IMG/VR virus record: IMGVR_UViG_3300028837_001414
Location: 1 to 33,885 of that record
DNA length: 33,885 nt
DNA from: a virus
Reading direction: 5' to 3' (one strand)
The first letter of the stretch is position 1. Each line of letters starts with the position of its first letter. Positions 18,901 through 25,400 of the stretch are shown here, one piece after another. The translations under genes were made by a program, and so were the position numbers. The notes under the pieces were generated by a model. The model did no database searches. It worked only from the letters and a program-made list of their open reading frames with translations, and was not told where the DNA came from.

Positions 18901-21262
18901 ACTTATCGAGCTTGTCGCTGCCGAGCTTTAGCTGTTGGAGTAGGAACTTCTGACGCTTCGCTTCGGGCGTGCCCTTAGCTTCGAGTGCTTTGAGCGTGTA
19001 AAGCACGTCCGCTTTGGGGCGGCCCTCGGAATTCATTTCGAGCAAGTCAGCCAGCTCTTCCACGTCGTCATCCGTGACCTTCTCACGCCGGCTTTCGTAG
19101 AAGTTGGCCCATTCCGCGCGCGCCTTGCTGCCCATGAGCTGGTAGTACACGCGGTGCCCTAGCTCATGCGTGACCACGCGTTGCGTGTTCCCGCTGTTGA
19201 ACAGCCGCACATAGTCTTGCTGCACATTGTAGTAGCCGGCCGTCGTGAAGTTTTCGCGCCCCCGGTGCTCATGCCCTTCGACGGAACGGCGCGTTTCGTT
19301 GTGCACGTGCACGCGCAGCCCAGCCAAGGTCTTGCCGAGCCCCATCTTGTCGAGCTTCGTTTTGACCCGGAGCGCGGTCTCGACCACGTTCGCGATCTCA
19401 TCGTCGCCCGCGGCCGTGCCTTCGAAGCCTTCCCCGTGGACGGCGAACTGAATGCCCTGCTTATTGAACGTGCTGATCGGGGTGCGACTTGTCTGCCCCG
19501 CGTGGGTATCTGCGATGAACGTGTCGACCGCATTCAGCAAGCCACGCACGCGCCGCTGAGTCTGCTTCCAAGCCGTAGCGGCGTACTCCGCCATCTCAAT
19601 GCCGGGCGCGTACGTCACGCTCTCTTTGTGTTGCATCGCTTCGGGGAAGCCCCCTGTAAAGTGCATGCCGCTCAACTTGGTAGCTATGTCGCGTCGGCCG
19701 ATCTCAGGGATATCCTCCGGCTTTGTCAGTAGGGCTCTGCCCTCTAGCCCAAGCACGTGGCTTGTGGCCCACCCGCGCAACTGCATCCCCATGTTTTCCA
19801 CGACATTCTTGGCTTCGTAGAACTTCTCCGCAAACTCTTCGGGCACTTCGGGCTCAAAAGCGAAGGGGCGCTTCGATGGTTCGATCGCGTTGTGCGCATC
19901 CCACTGCGGCCGGAAGATCGTTTCGGCCTCATCCATGATTTGCTTCTGGAGCTTGGTGGCTTGGCGGAAATCTTTGCGCCATTGTGCGACCGCTTCGTGG
20001 GACAACGGCCCCCACACGTTCACGCGCTTCTTAGCCTTCTTTTTGCGCCCCGTGCGCTTCGGCTTGGCGCTATCGGGATACCAATACTGCCAGCTCCCAG
20101 CGTGGCGCTTGCGGTAGCCGCCGCGCTTGCTGTTCGGAACGGCGGAATAGCCGGCTGGTGGCCCCTCTTTGGGGGTCGAATCGCGCGTGAAGTCGAGCCC
20201 TAGCTGTTCGGCCTTCTCGATGGTCGCGAGTTTTTCGTAATAAGCCGCGTCTTCGGTCAAATGGTCCATGGCGATCTCGGTTGCGATGGCACGATCGCTC
20301 GTGTGCTCCATTTCAACCTTGATACCCGCCGCTAACTTCGCTTTGTCGAAGTCAGAAGGCTTCTTTTTGTCGGCGAGACCGCCTGGGATCTTGTCGGCCT
20401 TGCGAAACTCCGCCCCATCGAAGTCACGGGCCTGTTCAAGTAGCTCATCTTTGTCGAGCGCCACTTCGATACAGGGCACTTTTTGGTCGAGCGCCTTGCA
20501 TGCGGCCCAACGGTGGTGCCCATCGAGAATAAAGCCGTCGTGACTCACCACGATCGGCTTTTTCAACGCTTCGGGAGTGTTTTTCAGCCGCTCGACCTTG
20601 GCCGTATCGAGTTTGTTCTGCATCGGTTGGAGCTTGTCGGCGTCGTAGCTCTTACGCTTGCACTTCGCGCCGTCTTTGCGCAGCTCTTTCAGGAATGCCG
20701 GGAGCTTTTTGGCAACGATCTGCGGCATTTCGATGCGCTTCTCATCGCCATTCAGGCGTTGCGCCTTGATCACGAGCGTGGGCTCGCTCTTGACCGCTAT
20801 GGAGCGGATGGTGGGCACCTTGCCGTAGTCGGTTTGCGTCGTTCGGCGCCAGTACGCGATCACGCGCTTGGTTAGCTCCATGCGAATGTCGGAGCTGATA
20901 TACGGCATGGCCCGCAGCACGGTCACAAAGCGTTCGCGAGCGAGCGCGATGCGTTGCGTTTGCTGAGTCTGGTCGAAATGCGCGTTGGTATCGACAATGA
21001 GCCGCTGTACCGCCTGCTCATCGGCGGAGTCGAGCCCCAAGCCGGCGGTCACGTCCTCGATGGTGACGATATGACGCGGCAACGGAGCATCCTCCGTGGT
21101 CATGTTCTGCCGAAAGATGCGATTCGCAGCGAGTTGGGGGTCTAAAAGGCCGCCTTTACCCGCAACAAGGCGCGCACGAATCTTGTTCGTGGGAGCCATC
21201 GACGGGAAGCCCGATGAAGCGTTGGTGTGCCAACGCGAGCGTTCTGCTTTGCGAAAGGCCAC
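15965..21262 (-). CDS. Giant polyvalent protein: ParB-like, DUF5661, zincin and DdrB-ParB domains, 1765 aa
   Basis: Domains in order: a helical N-terminus; ParB-like near 215-290 (KPIVVSHDGFILDGHHRW); DUF5661-like near 305-352 (VEMEHTSDRAIATEIAMDHL); a basic block (GGYRKR...WQYWYPDS) near 380-400; a zincin with HELGH near 697 and a later GELFAEAFDHY Glu near 835; a second basic block (GGKYIKRVP, KYRYYY) near 890; long helices; a DdrB-like ParB domain near 1205-1550 (KLNPAFLVNTNPDA, VVLGGNSRTMSMQLAYEKH, VRQMNESFTQGMD); and a basic tail. LxK-type motifs sit between modules (EFRK|A, IEK|A, LQK|S, VVK|S, IVK|A). ParB-like domains of polyvalent proteins are proposed nucleases or DNA-binding units. 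The start is GTG 21262 with GGTGA seven bases upstream; ATG 21199 is an alternative without a ribosome site. The stop TAA touches the next ATG. Confidence 0.82.
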   Translation of the reverse strand: MAFRKAERSRWHTNASSGFPSMAPTNKIRARLVAGKGGLLDPQLAANRIFRQNMTTEDAPLPRHIVTIEDVTAGLGLDSADEQAVQRLIVDTNAHFDQTQQTQRIALARERFVTVLRAMPYISSDIRMELTKRVIAYWRRTTQTDYGKVPTIRSIAVKSEPTLVIKAQRLNGDEKRIEMPQIVAKKLPAFLKELRKDGAKCKRKSYDADKLQPMQNKLDTAKVERLKNTPEALKKPIVVSHDGFILDGHHRWAACKALDQKVPCIEVALDKDELLEQARDFDGAEFRKADKIPGGLADKKKPSDFDKAKLAAGIKVEMEHTSDRAIATEIAMDHLTEDAAYYEKLATIEKAEQLGLDFTRDSTPKEGPPAGYSAVPNSKRGGYRKRHAGSWQYWYPDSAKPKRTGRKKKAKKRVNVWGPLSHEAVAQWRKDFRQATKLQKQIMDEAETIFRPQWDAHNAIEPSKRPFAFEPEVPEEFAEKFYEAKNVVENMGMQLRGWATSHVLGLEGRALLTKPEDIPEIGRRDIATKLSGMHFTGGFPEAMQHKESVTYAPGIEMAEYAATAWKQTQRRVRGLLNAVDTFIADTHAGQTSRTPISTFNKQGIQFAVHGEGFEGTAAGDDEIANVVETALRVKTKLDKMGLGKTLAGLRVHVHNETRRSVEGHEHRGRENFTTAGYYNVQQDYVRLFNSGNTQRVVTHELGHRVYYQLMGSKARAEWANFYESRREKVTDDDVEELADLLEMNSEGRPKADVLYTLKALEAKGTPEAKRQKFLLQQLKLGSDKLDKWGNVPHYGQTAEQMGESFRQAVKAGTVNASIPDEFVTQYAETDDGELFAEAFDHYVRNGPSSLKPRVRDQLERALRSTGMKLQKSEDNEPILVTSLSKGEQAARGGKYIKRVPYYVNGKRKYRYYYRESAAARDVTVGETVKLGERVAEVLGIDKDGKITIREGKRKRTVTADQWSKLMAKHYGDRYFEWAEKRASQTVNAVLRHVPREMLTDLKGTDAERMAQLEKRVPEVYAKLRASFQRSGVSPFEAKRVLGTVLERKGWEPEARAAVIGNVIEHRNMAYRQTIQGAENLAGGGKVKAGHVQAMADILDPPGGKTLKAEVDDLAGKAETELATLSSALAKARDGNPKEALEAALNSPAMARLALVAQAMPGLKDKAIQPTRDAMAQVQAVIPRSQPTREGASAVVYVAGENGAPRALKARYKLVEASEAVASHDPNSFKQREGYPEGVQERAYHRDRAEQAKVMRNANKLNPAFLVNTNPDAVNGPPILDQNGVVLGGNSRTMSMQLAYEKHPDRAKELRAYMEAHAHETGFTPEDVKALKNPVLVRVVESTGPDDQKLLVRQMNESFTQGMDPRTMQVAMGRKLDDAAVKQLGDSMEADETLNAFLDSPRAEGFINALTRVGVIDQRNSNQYMVKGTKRLNEDGKQLVERVLVGRTVGDADLLSNTTAKIVGNIARSVPFMAQAKAHGATYDLGDDLKVALEQFNDLSFRARQGHRAALNADMSDKEFKGLFAQAEMFGERNPILDNPRAMTLLEVLIRKNGPQKMSAVFRDYAALAAQHPEDQDSMFGDKPSPEALLERAMKGEAKKSMEPTLVVKSEPTLIVKARSILTPNIQVGEARGAPRFDTPPMPDYQGIYYPPEDSDAHKRERDQAMNRRQADAKRARGKWGFHGKVLSAKPAIKWEMDRTESDPAFKQPQDRETGKPLRVSPKLNARTREEKGKTTYQDTELVGEDKPKSKRKKKKKRVRLTARKR
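21219..21236. repeat. Perfect hairpin near the start of the 1765-aa gene
   Basis: GCGTTGG-TGTG-CCAACGC: 7-bp arms, 4-nt loop. It lies between the two possible start codons (GTG 21262 and ATG 21199), so it could affect start choice or initiation. It may also be chance in coding DNA. Confidence 0.4.
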
Positions 21263-21275
21263 AAAAAATCACCGC

Positions 21276-21339
21276 CCGTACGCGGCCCCATTCATGCGCC
21301 TCGGATTCCCCCGAATCTGATTTGCGAAGCCGCGTACGG
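21276..21339 (-). promoter_or_regulatory. Large leader hairpin upstream of the 1765-aa gene
   Basis: An 11-bp perfect inverted repeat, CCGTACGCGGC (21276-21286) and GCCGCGTACGG (21329-21339), encloses 42 nt with a second hairpin (GATTC-CCCC-GAATC, 21304-21317). On the minus strand it is followed by GCGGTGATTTTTT and then the GTG start. It fits either a weak terminator after the 136-aa gene or a regulatory leader for the giant gene. The T run begins 7 nt after the stem, so a classical terminator is doubtful. Confidence 0.55.
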
Positions 21340-21351
21340 ACGATCCCCCGA

Positions 21352-21762
21352 TTAGAGACTGTTGTTTGAGCTGAAGCCCAAGCACCACGCCGACACGGTA
21401 TCGCCATCGGGCGCGAGTGCGGTCGGAAGAGCGATGGTCCATGTGCCATCTACCTCTTGGGTTGCATCGGGGATCGCGGTTCCTGCCGCGGCCCCTGTGA
21501 TCAGGTTGAGATCCACCTTTGCAGCCGAGCCCGGAAGCTGGAGCTGCAATGAGGGACCAGTGGCCTCACTCAGATAGATAACAGCCGGATCGAATGGGAT
21601 GCCTGTGAGGCTCCCGCCTGCGCCGCCAGCGCCGACAACTTCGCCCACAAACGAATCCGTCATGTGCCGGCCAAGCCCTTGCGCGATCTCCCGATGATCC
21701 GCGTACGGAACTGAATCCTGCGAAGTCGGAATTTGCGATTGTGCGTAATTGTCTCTTGCCAT
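21352..21762 (-). CDS. Small beta-rich virion-like protein, first gene of the late operon
   Basis: This 136-residue protein starts at ATG 21762 behind an AGAGGGAAGG ribosome site and stops at TAA. A short polar N-terminus with many Gln and Ser (NYAQSQIPTSQDSVPYADHR) leads into a Gly-rich hinge (GEVVGAGGAGGS) and a compact beta domain (DGTWTIALPTALAPDGDTVSAW). The Gly hinge between two parts and the Thr/Ala/Gly-rich strands are common in phage decoration or fibre proteins, but no family was recognised. As the promoter-proximal gene ahead of the giant proteins it is probably part of the virion. It is almost lysine-free (one Lys) and lacks the LxK processing motif. Confidence 0.65.
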   Translation of the reverse strand: MARDNYAQSQIPTSQDSVPYADHREIAQGLGRHMTDSFVGEVVGAGGAGGSLTGIPFDPAVIYLSEATGPSLQLQLPGSAAKVDLNLITGAAAGTAIPDATQEVDGTWTIALPTALAPDGDTVSAWCLGFSSNNSL

Positions 21763-21796
21763 CGGATAGACCTTCCCTCTTTTAGCGCCCGTTGGG

Positions 21797-21813
21797 TTGT
21801 GCGCGCGTCACAA
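21797..21813. promoter_or_regulatory. Inverted repeat in the divergent late/terminase control region
   Basis: TTGTG-CGCGCGT-CACAA forms 5-bp arms around a CG-rich centre. It lies in the 147-nt gap between the late operon (minus) and the terminase cluster (plus), where a regulator of both could bind. A GGGGATAATG sequence on the minus strand at 21853-21861 resembles an extended -10 box for the late operon, without a clear -35. Nothing else is evident in the gap. Confidence 0.35.
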
Positions 21814-21909
21814 TGCTGCCCGCAAGGGTACGCCAGTGCAACGGTGAAGGCTCATTATCCCCTGGCGCCAAACTGGACCCGCAGCCCTGAGCTGGGGCAC
21901 GATAGCGAA

Positions 21910-22149
21910 GTGCCCCTGATCTATGTGCAGTGCGCCGCGTGCAAAACCGAAGAGCCCGCGACCGATAACGACGGCAAGCCGGATATCCCATCGCACTGGC
22001 GCGCGCTTTGGGCGGAGAGCAATCCGAAGTATGAGCTGTACGCGTGCTCGCCCTCATGCCGGCGAATCACGAGCTACGCGCTCGTGCAGTCCTACCCCGA
22101 AGATCACATCATGGAACGCCGTGTGGAATGTCTAGCGAGCCACGCTTGA
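21910..22149 (+). CDS. Small zinc-finger-like protein
   Basis: About 79 residues from a GTG at 21910; another GTG at 21925 is possible, and the frame is open further upstream but with a poor composition. The product has CAAC near the start and CSPSC about 40 residues later, a plausible treble-clef or zinc-ribbon pair, in a Trp/Tyr-rich context (IPSHWRALWAE, YELYACSP). Small phage proteins of this form often sit in early or packaging clusters, with no known role. It overlaps the next gene by 22 nt. The start codon is uncertain because no strong ribosome site is present. Confidence 0.55.
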   Translation: MPLIYVQCAACKTEEPATDNDGKPDIPSHWRALWAESNPKYELYACSPSCRRITSYALVQSYPEDHIMERRVECLASHA

Positions 22150-22496
22150 AGATCGTGATCGTCGAATCGCCGTACTCCGGCGAGGTAGAGGATAATGAAG
22201 CGTACGCCGAAGCGTGCTTGTTCGATTCGCTTCTGCGCGGAGAGAGCCCGTTCGCCAGCCACTTGCTCTACACGCGGGTGCTGGACGACACGATCCCTGA
22301 GCACCGCACACTTGGGATGCTCGCTGCGCGCGAGATCATGCTCCGCTCCGATCTCACGGCGGTCTACATGGACCGCGGGCTCACGGACGGCATGAAAGAG
22401 GGGATCAAGCACGCACGCTTGCACCACCGTCCCGTCGAAGAGCGTTGGCTCAGTCGCTACACCCCCACGGGCGGGTCGAGCGGCGTGCGCCCGTAA
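22128..22496 (+). CDS. DUF7768-like protein (deoxyribosyltransferase-like fold suspected)
   Basis: The 122-residue product from ATG 22128 has the recognisable pattern of the DUF7768 family widespread in phages: KIVIVESPYSG near the start, then EDNEAYAEACLFDSLLRGES, PFASHLLYTRVLDD, and DLTAVYMDRGLTDGMKEGI followed by HRPVEERWL. The ESPYSG loop and VYMDRG strand suggest a Rossmann-like fold related to nucleoside deoxyribosyltransferases or DUF4406 proteins; enzymatic activity is not shown. A longer in-frame N-terminus exists, but its first 28 codons overlap the upstream gene and look out of frame. It probably belongs to the same transcript as the terminase. Confidence 0.75.
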   Translation: MSSEPRLKIVIVESPYSGEVEDNEAYAEACLFDSLLRGESPFASHLLYTRVLDDTIPEHRTLGMLAAREIMLRSDLTAVYMDRGLTDGMKEGIKHARLHHRPVEERWLSRYTPTGGSSGVRP

Positions 22497-22565
22497 CGAT
22501 CTTACAGACTCGAAACAGGAAAATGCCGTCATCCCTGGACGTGGCCACTTGGTTTGGCTAAACAG

Positions 22566-22772
22566 ATGGCCGTGGGGATTCATTGGAGTGACAAGCCTTA
22601 TCACGCATCGCATTGGTGGGAAGCACATGGCGGGCGTGTTCGTTGCAAACTCTGTTGGATGGAACGGTCTAACATTTTCGTAGGAGCGCGGTTCCAATGC
22701 GACGCCTACGAAAAGAAACCGGCGAAACGTCCACGACCGTTACACGTAGGGCAAAAGCAGCCCCGCGTCTGA
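22566..22772 (+). CDS. Small Cys/Trp-rich protein
   Basis: A 68-residue product from ATG 22566 (a TTG at 22554 is also possible). It begins MAVGIHWSDKPYHASHWW and has VRCKLCWMERSNIFVG then FQCDAYE, with three Cys residues suited to a small metal site. The Lys/Arg/Pro-rich end is probably disordered. No clear ribosome site precedes either start, and coding is judged only from the plausible composition. If it is not a gene, the interval 22497-22806 contains nothing else I can support. Confidence 0.4.
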   Translation: MAVGIHWSDKPYHASHWWEAHGGRVRCKLCWMERSNIFVGARFQCDAYEKKPAKRPRPLHVGQKQPRV

Positions 22773-22806
22773 ATCCGGCAACTGACAACTTAGGGGAACG
22801 GTACTC

Positions 22807-23001
22807 ATGGCAAGAGCCACGATTGTGTTCAAAGACGCGCCTAGTGGGACGGCGCTTCTACGCATCGGTCCAATGGAGCGATGGTACGGCAAGGATCACT
22901 TGCCGCTCCCCGCACTAGAACCACCGCGTGCTGTCATCGAACGGTACAAAGCATGTAAGACTGCGGATCGTGTCGAGCCTGAGCACCGCCGAAGTCGATG
23001 A
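22807..23001 (+). CDS. Small protein ahead of the large terminase
   Basis: A 64-residue product from ATG 22807, with AGGGG about 11 nt upstream. It begins MARATIVFKDAPSGTALLRI and is followed by MERWYGKDHLPLPALEPPRA; the last third is basic. It overlaps the 5' end of the terminase frame, so either the terminase starts downstream or the two are coupled. It lies where a small terminase subunit would be expected, but it is too short and shows no helix-turn-helix, so I do not call it that. The function is unknown. Confidence 0.5.
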   Translation: MARATIVFKDAPSGTALLRIGPMERWYGKDHLPLPALEPPRAVIERYKACKTADRVEPEHRRSR

Positions 23002-24559
23002 GCTGATCCTCGAAATGCAGGGGGCCGAAGACGACCCCTACTGGCAAGCCCTCTACCAAGAGCTTCTAAAGAATGATCTTTGCTTGTTCGCAAAGGATAT
23101 TCTGGGGCTAGAGATCGGGCCGCATCTCATGGATTGGGGCGACCTGATTCACGACAACCGCCGCATCGCAATCAACGCGGCTCGTGACCATTCGAAGAGC
23201 ACGTTCTTTTCGTACGCGTACCCGATCTGGCGCGCATGGTCTGAGCCCGGCTGCGAAGTGTACATGTTCAGCGCGACGCTCGATGGTGCGATGGAATTCC
23301 TCGATATCATCATCTACGGACGCGACAACTTGAAGGGGATGATCGATATCCCTGAGTTGCAACACTTGGTTCCGCAGAACGAAGGCAAGGGCACGCGCAC
23401 GCGCTTGAACCGCAGCGACGCACGGCTCACCAACGGCTCGCGCATCCGGGCCATCGGCTACGGCAAAAAGGTTCGCGGTCGTCACCCCAAGTACATCATC
23501 GCGGACGACGTTCTAAACGATGAGGATATGTGGAGCGAGACCGTCCGCAAAAAGAACATCGAGTATTTCAAGAGCGCGATCACAAACATGCTCACGCCCG
23601 AAGGCCAGCTCGTGTGCGTCGGGACGCCGTACCACGCCGCCGACCTATGGGGCTTCCTTCGGCACAACTCGCAATACGTGTTCAAAAAGTACCCCGGCAT
23701 TATCCGCGACAAGGATACCGGCGATGAGCGCGCGCTGTTCCCTTGGCGCTGGACGCTGAAACGCCTCTACGACAAGCGCGAAGAGATCGGCTCAGTCAGC
23801 TTCACGCGCGAGATTCTGTGCGAACCGATCAGCGATGAGCTGAGTATATTCCCATCCCACTTGTTCCCACCGCTCTTCGACCCCGTGCTCAAAATGCGCC
23901 CCTCGCTTGCGGAGATCAAGCAACGCGGCTGGCAAACGTACATGGGCGTCGATATCGCGCGCAGTGCCAACGTCGGCGCCGACTACTTCGTTGTCTACAC
24001 CATCGCCAAGGATCGTCAGGGCAATGTGATCCCCATCGAGATCAACCGCACCAAGGGCTTGCCGTTCAACGCGCAGCTAGAGCAAGTCACGCGCGACGCA
24101 CTGGCGTATGACCCCGGCCTGATCTTCATCGAGTCGAATGCGATGCAACAGATTTACACGGATGAGATGCGGCGCTTGACCGATCTCCCCGTCAAAGAGT
24201 TTGTCACGCTCGCGACGAACAAGTACCCGCTCGACCGTGGCGTTCCGGGGCTCCGCATCCTGCTAGAGAACCAGAAGGTGATCATCCCGCGCGGCGACGC
24301 GTACAGCCGGCAGCAAACGGATATCTGGATCGAAGAAATGTCGATGTTCGGATACATCGAAGGCAAGCTCCAAGGCATCGGCGCGCATGACGATACTGTT
24401 ATGGCGTGGTGGTTTGCGAACGAAGCGGCCAAGGCTGGCGGCTTCTCGTTTGCGTTCGGCGACGAAGACGAAGACGAAGGCGACGAAGACGATGAGGGCG
24501 GCGATTGGGAAAGCGTCATGCTAGGCGAAGACGAAGACGACTCCGCGTTCGGCACCTAG
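22928..24559 (+). CDS. terL: Terminase large subunit
   Basis: The packaging motor ATPase and nuclease that cuts concatemers and drives DNA into the head. Visible motifs: Walker-A-like AARDHSKST (residues 84-92), Walker B KYIIADDVLND (188-197), coupling motif VCVGTPYH (229-236), then the RNase-H-type nuclease with MGVDIARS (Asp 342), IFIESNA (Glu 402) and GAHDDTVMAWW (Asp 488/489). The length of 543 residues is normal for phage TerL. The C-terminal ~40 residues are an acidic low-complexity tail (Glu/Asp/Gly), which is less usual. The first ~20 residues are doubtful: GTG 22928 has no ribosome site and GTG 22970 is equally possible. The stop TAG is 4 nt inside the convergent minus-strand gene. 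Confidence 0.95.
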   Translation: MLSSNGTKHVRLRIVSSLSTAEVDELILEMQGAEDDPYWQALYQELLKNDLCLFAKDILGLEIGPHLMDWGDLIHDNRRIAINAARDHSKSTFFSYAYPIWRAWSEPGCEVYMFSATLDGAMEFLDIIIYGRDNLKGMIDIPELQHLVPQNEGKGTRTRLNRSDARLTNGSRIRAIGYGKKVRGRHPKYIIADDVLNDEDMWSETVRKKNIEYFKSAITNMLTPEGQLVCVGTPYHAADLWGFLRHNSQYVFKKYPGIIRDKDTGDERALFPWRWTLKRLYDKREEIGSVSFTREILCEPISDELSIFPSHLFPPLFDPVLKMRPSLAEIKQRGWQTYMGVDIARSANVGADYFVVYTIAKDRQGNVIPIEINRTKGLPFNAQLEQVTRDALAYDPGLIFIESNAMQQIYTDEMRRLTDLPVKEFVTLATNKYPLDRGVPGLRILLENQKVIIPRGDAYSRQQTDIWIEEMSMFGYIEGKLQGIGAHDDTVMAWWFANEAAKAGGFSFAFGDEDEDEGDEDDEGGDWESVMLGEDEDDSAFGT

Positions 24560-24780
24560 ATCCCTTTGAGCTGTTTCTTGTCGGCGAGCCACTTCGGGAT
24601 CTGCAAACAGCAAAGCGCCGTGCGGCTACCGTACGCCTCTTGCAACGCTTCGACGTTCAACGCTTCGAGCTGGCTCTTCGGGAGCCACACGACCTTGCCT
24701 TGGGTCATAACGCGAAAGGCGCTCTCACTCTTTGAGAGCACCTTGTCGATATCGATTTCGATGGTGGGGGTCTTCGCCAC
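24556..24780 (-). CDS. Small conserved phage-type protein
   Basis: A 74-residue product from GTG 24780, with AGG about 8 nt upstream. It contains GKVVWLPKSQLEAL followed by LQIPKWLADKKQLKG. Short phage proteins with a 'WLPKSQ...VPEWLA..KGL' pattern occur near nuclease or modification genes, but their role is unknown to me. It ends in TAG, overlapping the terminase stop by 4 nt tail to tail, and is the last gene of the leftward accessory operon. Confidence 0.65.
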   Translation of the reverse strand: MAKTPTIEIDIDKVLSKSESAFRVMTQGKVVWLPKSQLEALNVEALQEAYGSRTALCCLQIPKWLADKKQLKGI

Positions 24781-24798
24781 CCGCGGAACCTATCGTGA

Positions 24799-25128
24799 TC
24801 AATACTCTGACGCGAGCATGATGGTGAGCACGCGCACCGTGCTGGGATCTGCGGCGTTCTGCGCCCCCAAGCTATAGCTGGCGTCGGCGTAGTAATCGAA
24901 CTTCCAGAAGTAGGTCACCCCGTCGAAGTCGAGCGCGCCGAAGTCGTGCTCGCCGTGGGGGTCGTTCCCATCGAGCATGCCGGCCTCATCGAAGGCGTCG
25001 TAGCCCTTCACGAGCTGCATGAGCCCGCGCAGCTTGTCGACGGGCAGCGCATCTACGCCCGTGGTGGCCACGAGCCGGCAAGCGCCGTGCTTGCGCGCGT
25101 GGTCGTTTAGCTCTGAGATGGTGCTCAT
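24799..25128 (-). CDS. DUF3768 family protein
   Basis: The 109-residue product matches the DUF3768 pattern over nearly its whole length: ISELNDHAR at the start, then GACRLVATTGVDALP, a central NDPHGEHDFGALDFDG, FWKFDYYADA, and the closing RVLTIMLASEY. The family is common in phages and plasmids of alpha-proteobacteria and others; its function is unknown. Its ATG overlaps the stop of the upstream 92-aa gene (ATGA), so it is co-transcribed with it. This is one of the firmest family assignments in the accessory cluster. Confidence 0.85.
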   Translation of the reverse strand: MSTISELNDHARKHGACRLVATTGVDALPVDKLRGLMQLVKGYDAFDEAGMLDGNDPHGEHDFGALDFDGVTYFWKFDYYADASYSLGAQNAADPSTVRVLTIMLASEY

Positions 25129-25400
25129 GATGTTCGGCTCTCTTCCTCTAGGTCGGCAAGGCGCTCGTGGGCGGCGTCCAGCTCCGTGAGCAACGTGTTC
25201 ACGTCGGTTTCGTAATCGTAGAACTTGGGGAATGGGGACACGACTTCGGCCTCATCGACCTTGCGTTCACACGCGAGGCAAAAGCCGTAGCCTTCGTAGT
25301 CTGCGCGGCTCATGTCGACTTCGCCGAAGCAACCGTGGATGTGCACGAATCGCTTGATTGACATAGCCGTGAGCCGCGCCCTGATCTTCGCGTGGTTCAT
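25125..25400 (-). CDS. Small protein with CxxC motif and C-terminal helix
   Basis: About 91 residues from ATG 25400, which shares bases with the upstream stop (TAATG) and has GGCGG 7 nt before it. A GTG/ATG further upstream would overlap the previous gene more. The middle has YGFCLACERKVDEAE, a possible half zinc site, and the last ~35 residues (DVNTLLTELDAAHERLADLE) should form an amphipathic helix or coiled coil. No family was recognised. Confidence 0.55.
   Translation of the reverse strand: MNHAKIRARLTAMSIKRFVHIHGCFGEVDMSRADYEGYGFCLACERKVDEAEVVSPFPKFYDYETDVNTLLTELDAAHERLADLEEESRTS

Noticed and set aside
22807-23001. Small terminase subunit
   Set aside because: The position is right, but 64 residues without a helix-turn-helix or oligomerisation helices do not support it.
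459-24559. Use of an alternative genetic code (amber recoding)
   Set aside because: All large genes are open under the standard code without in-frame TAG, and the terminase and several early genes stop at TAG.
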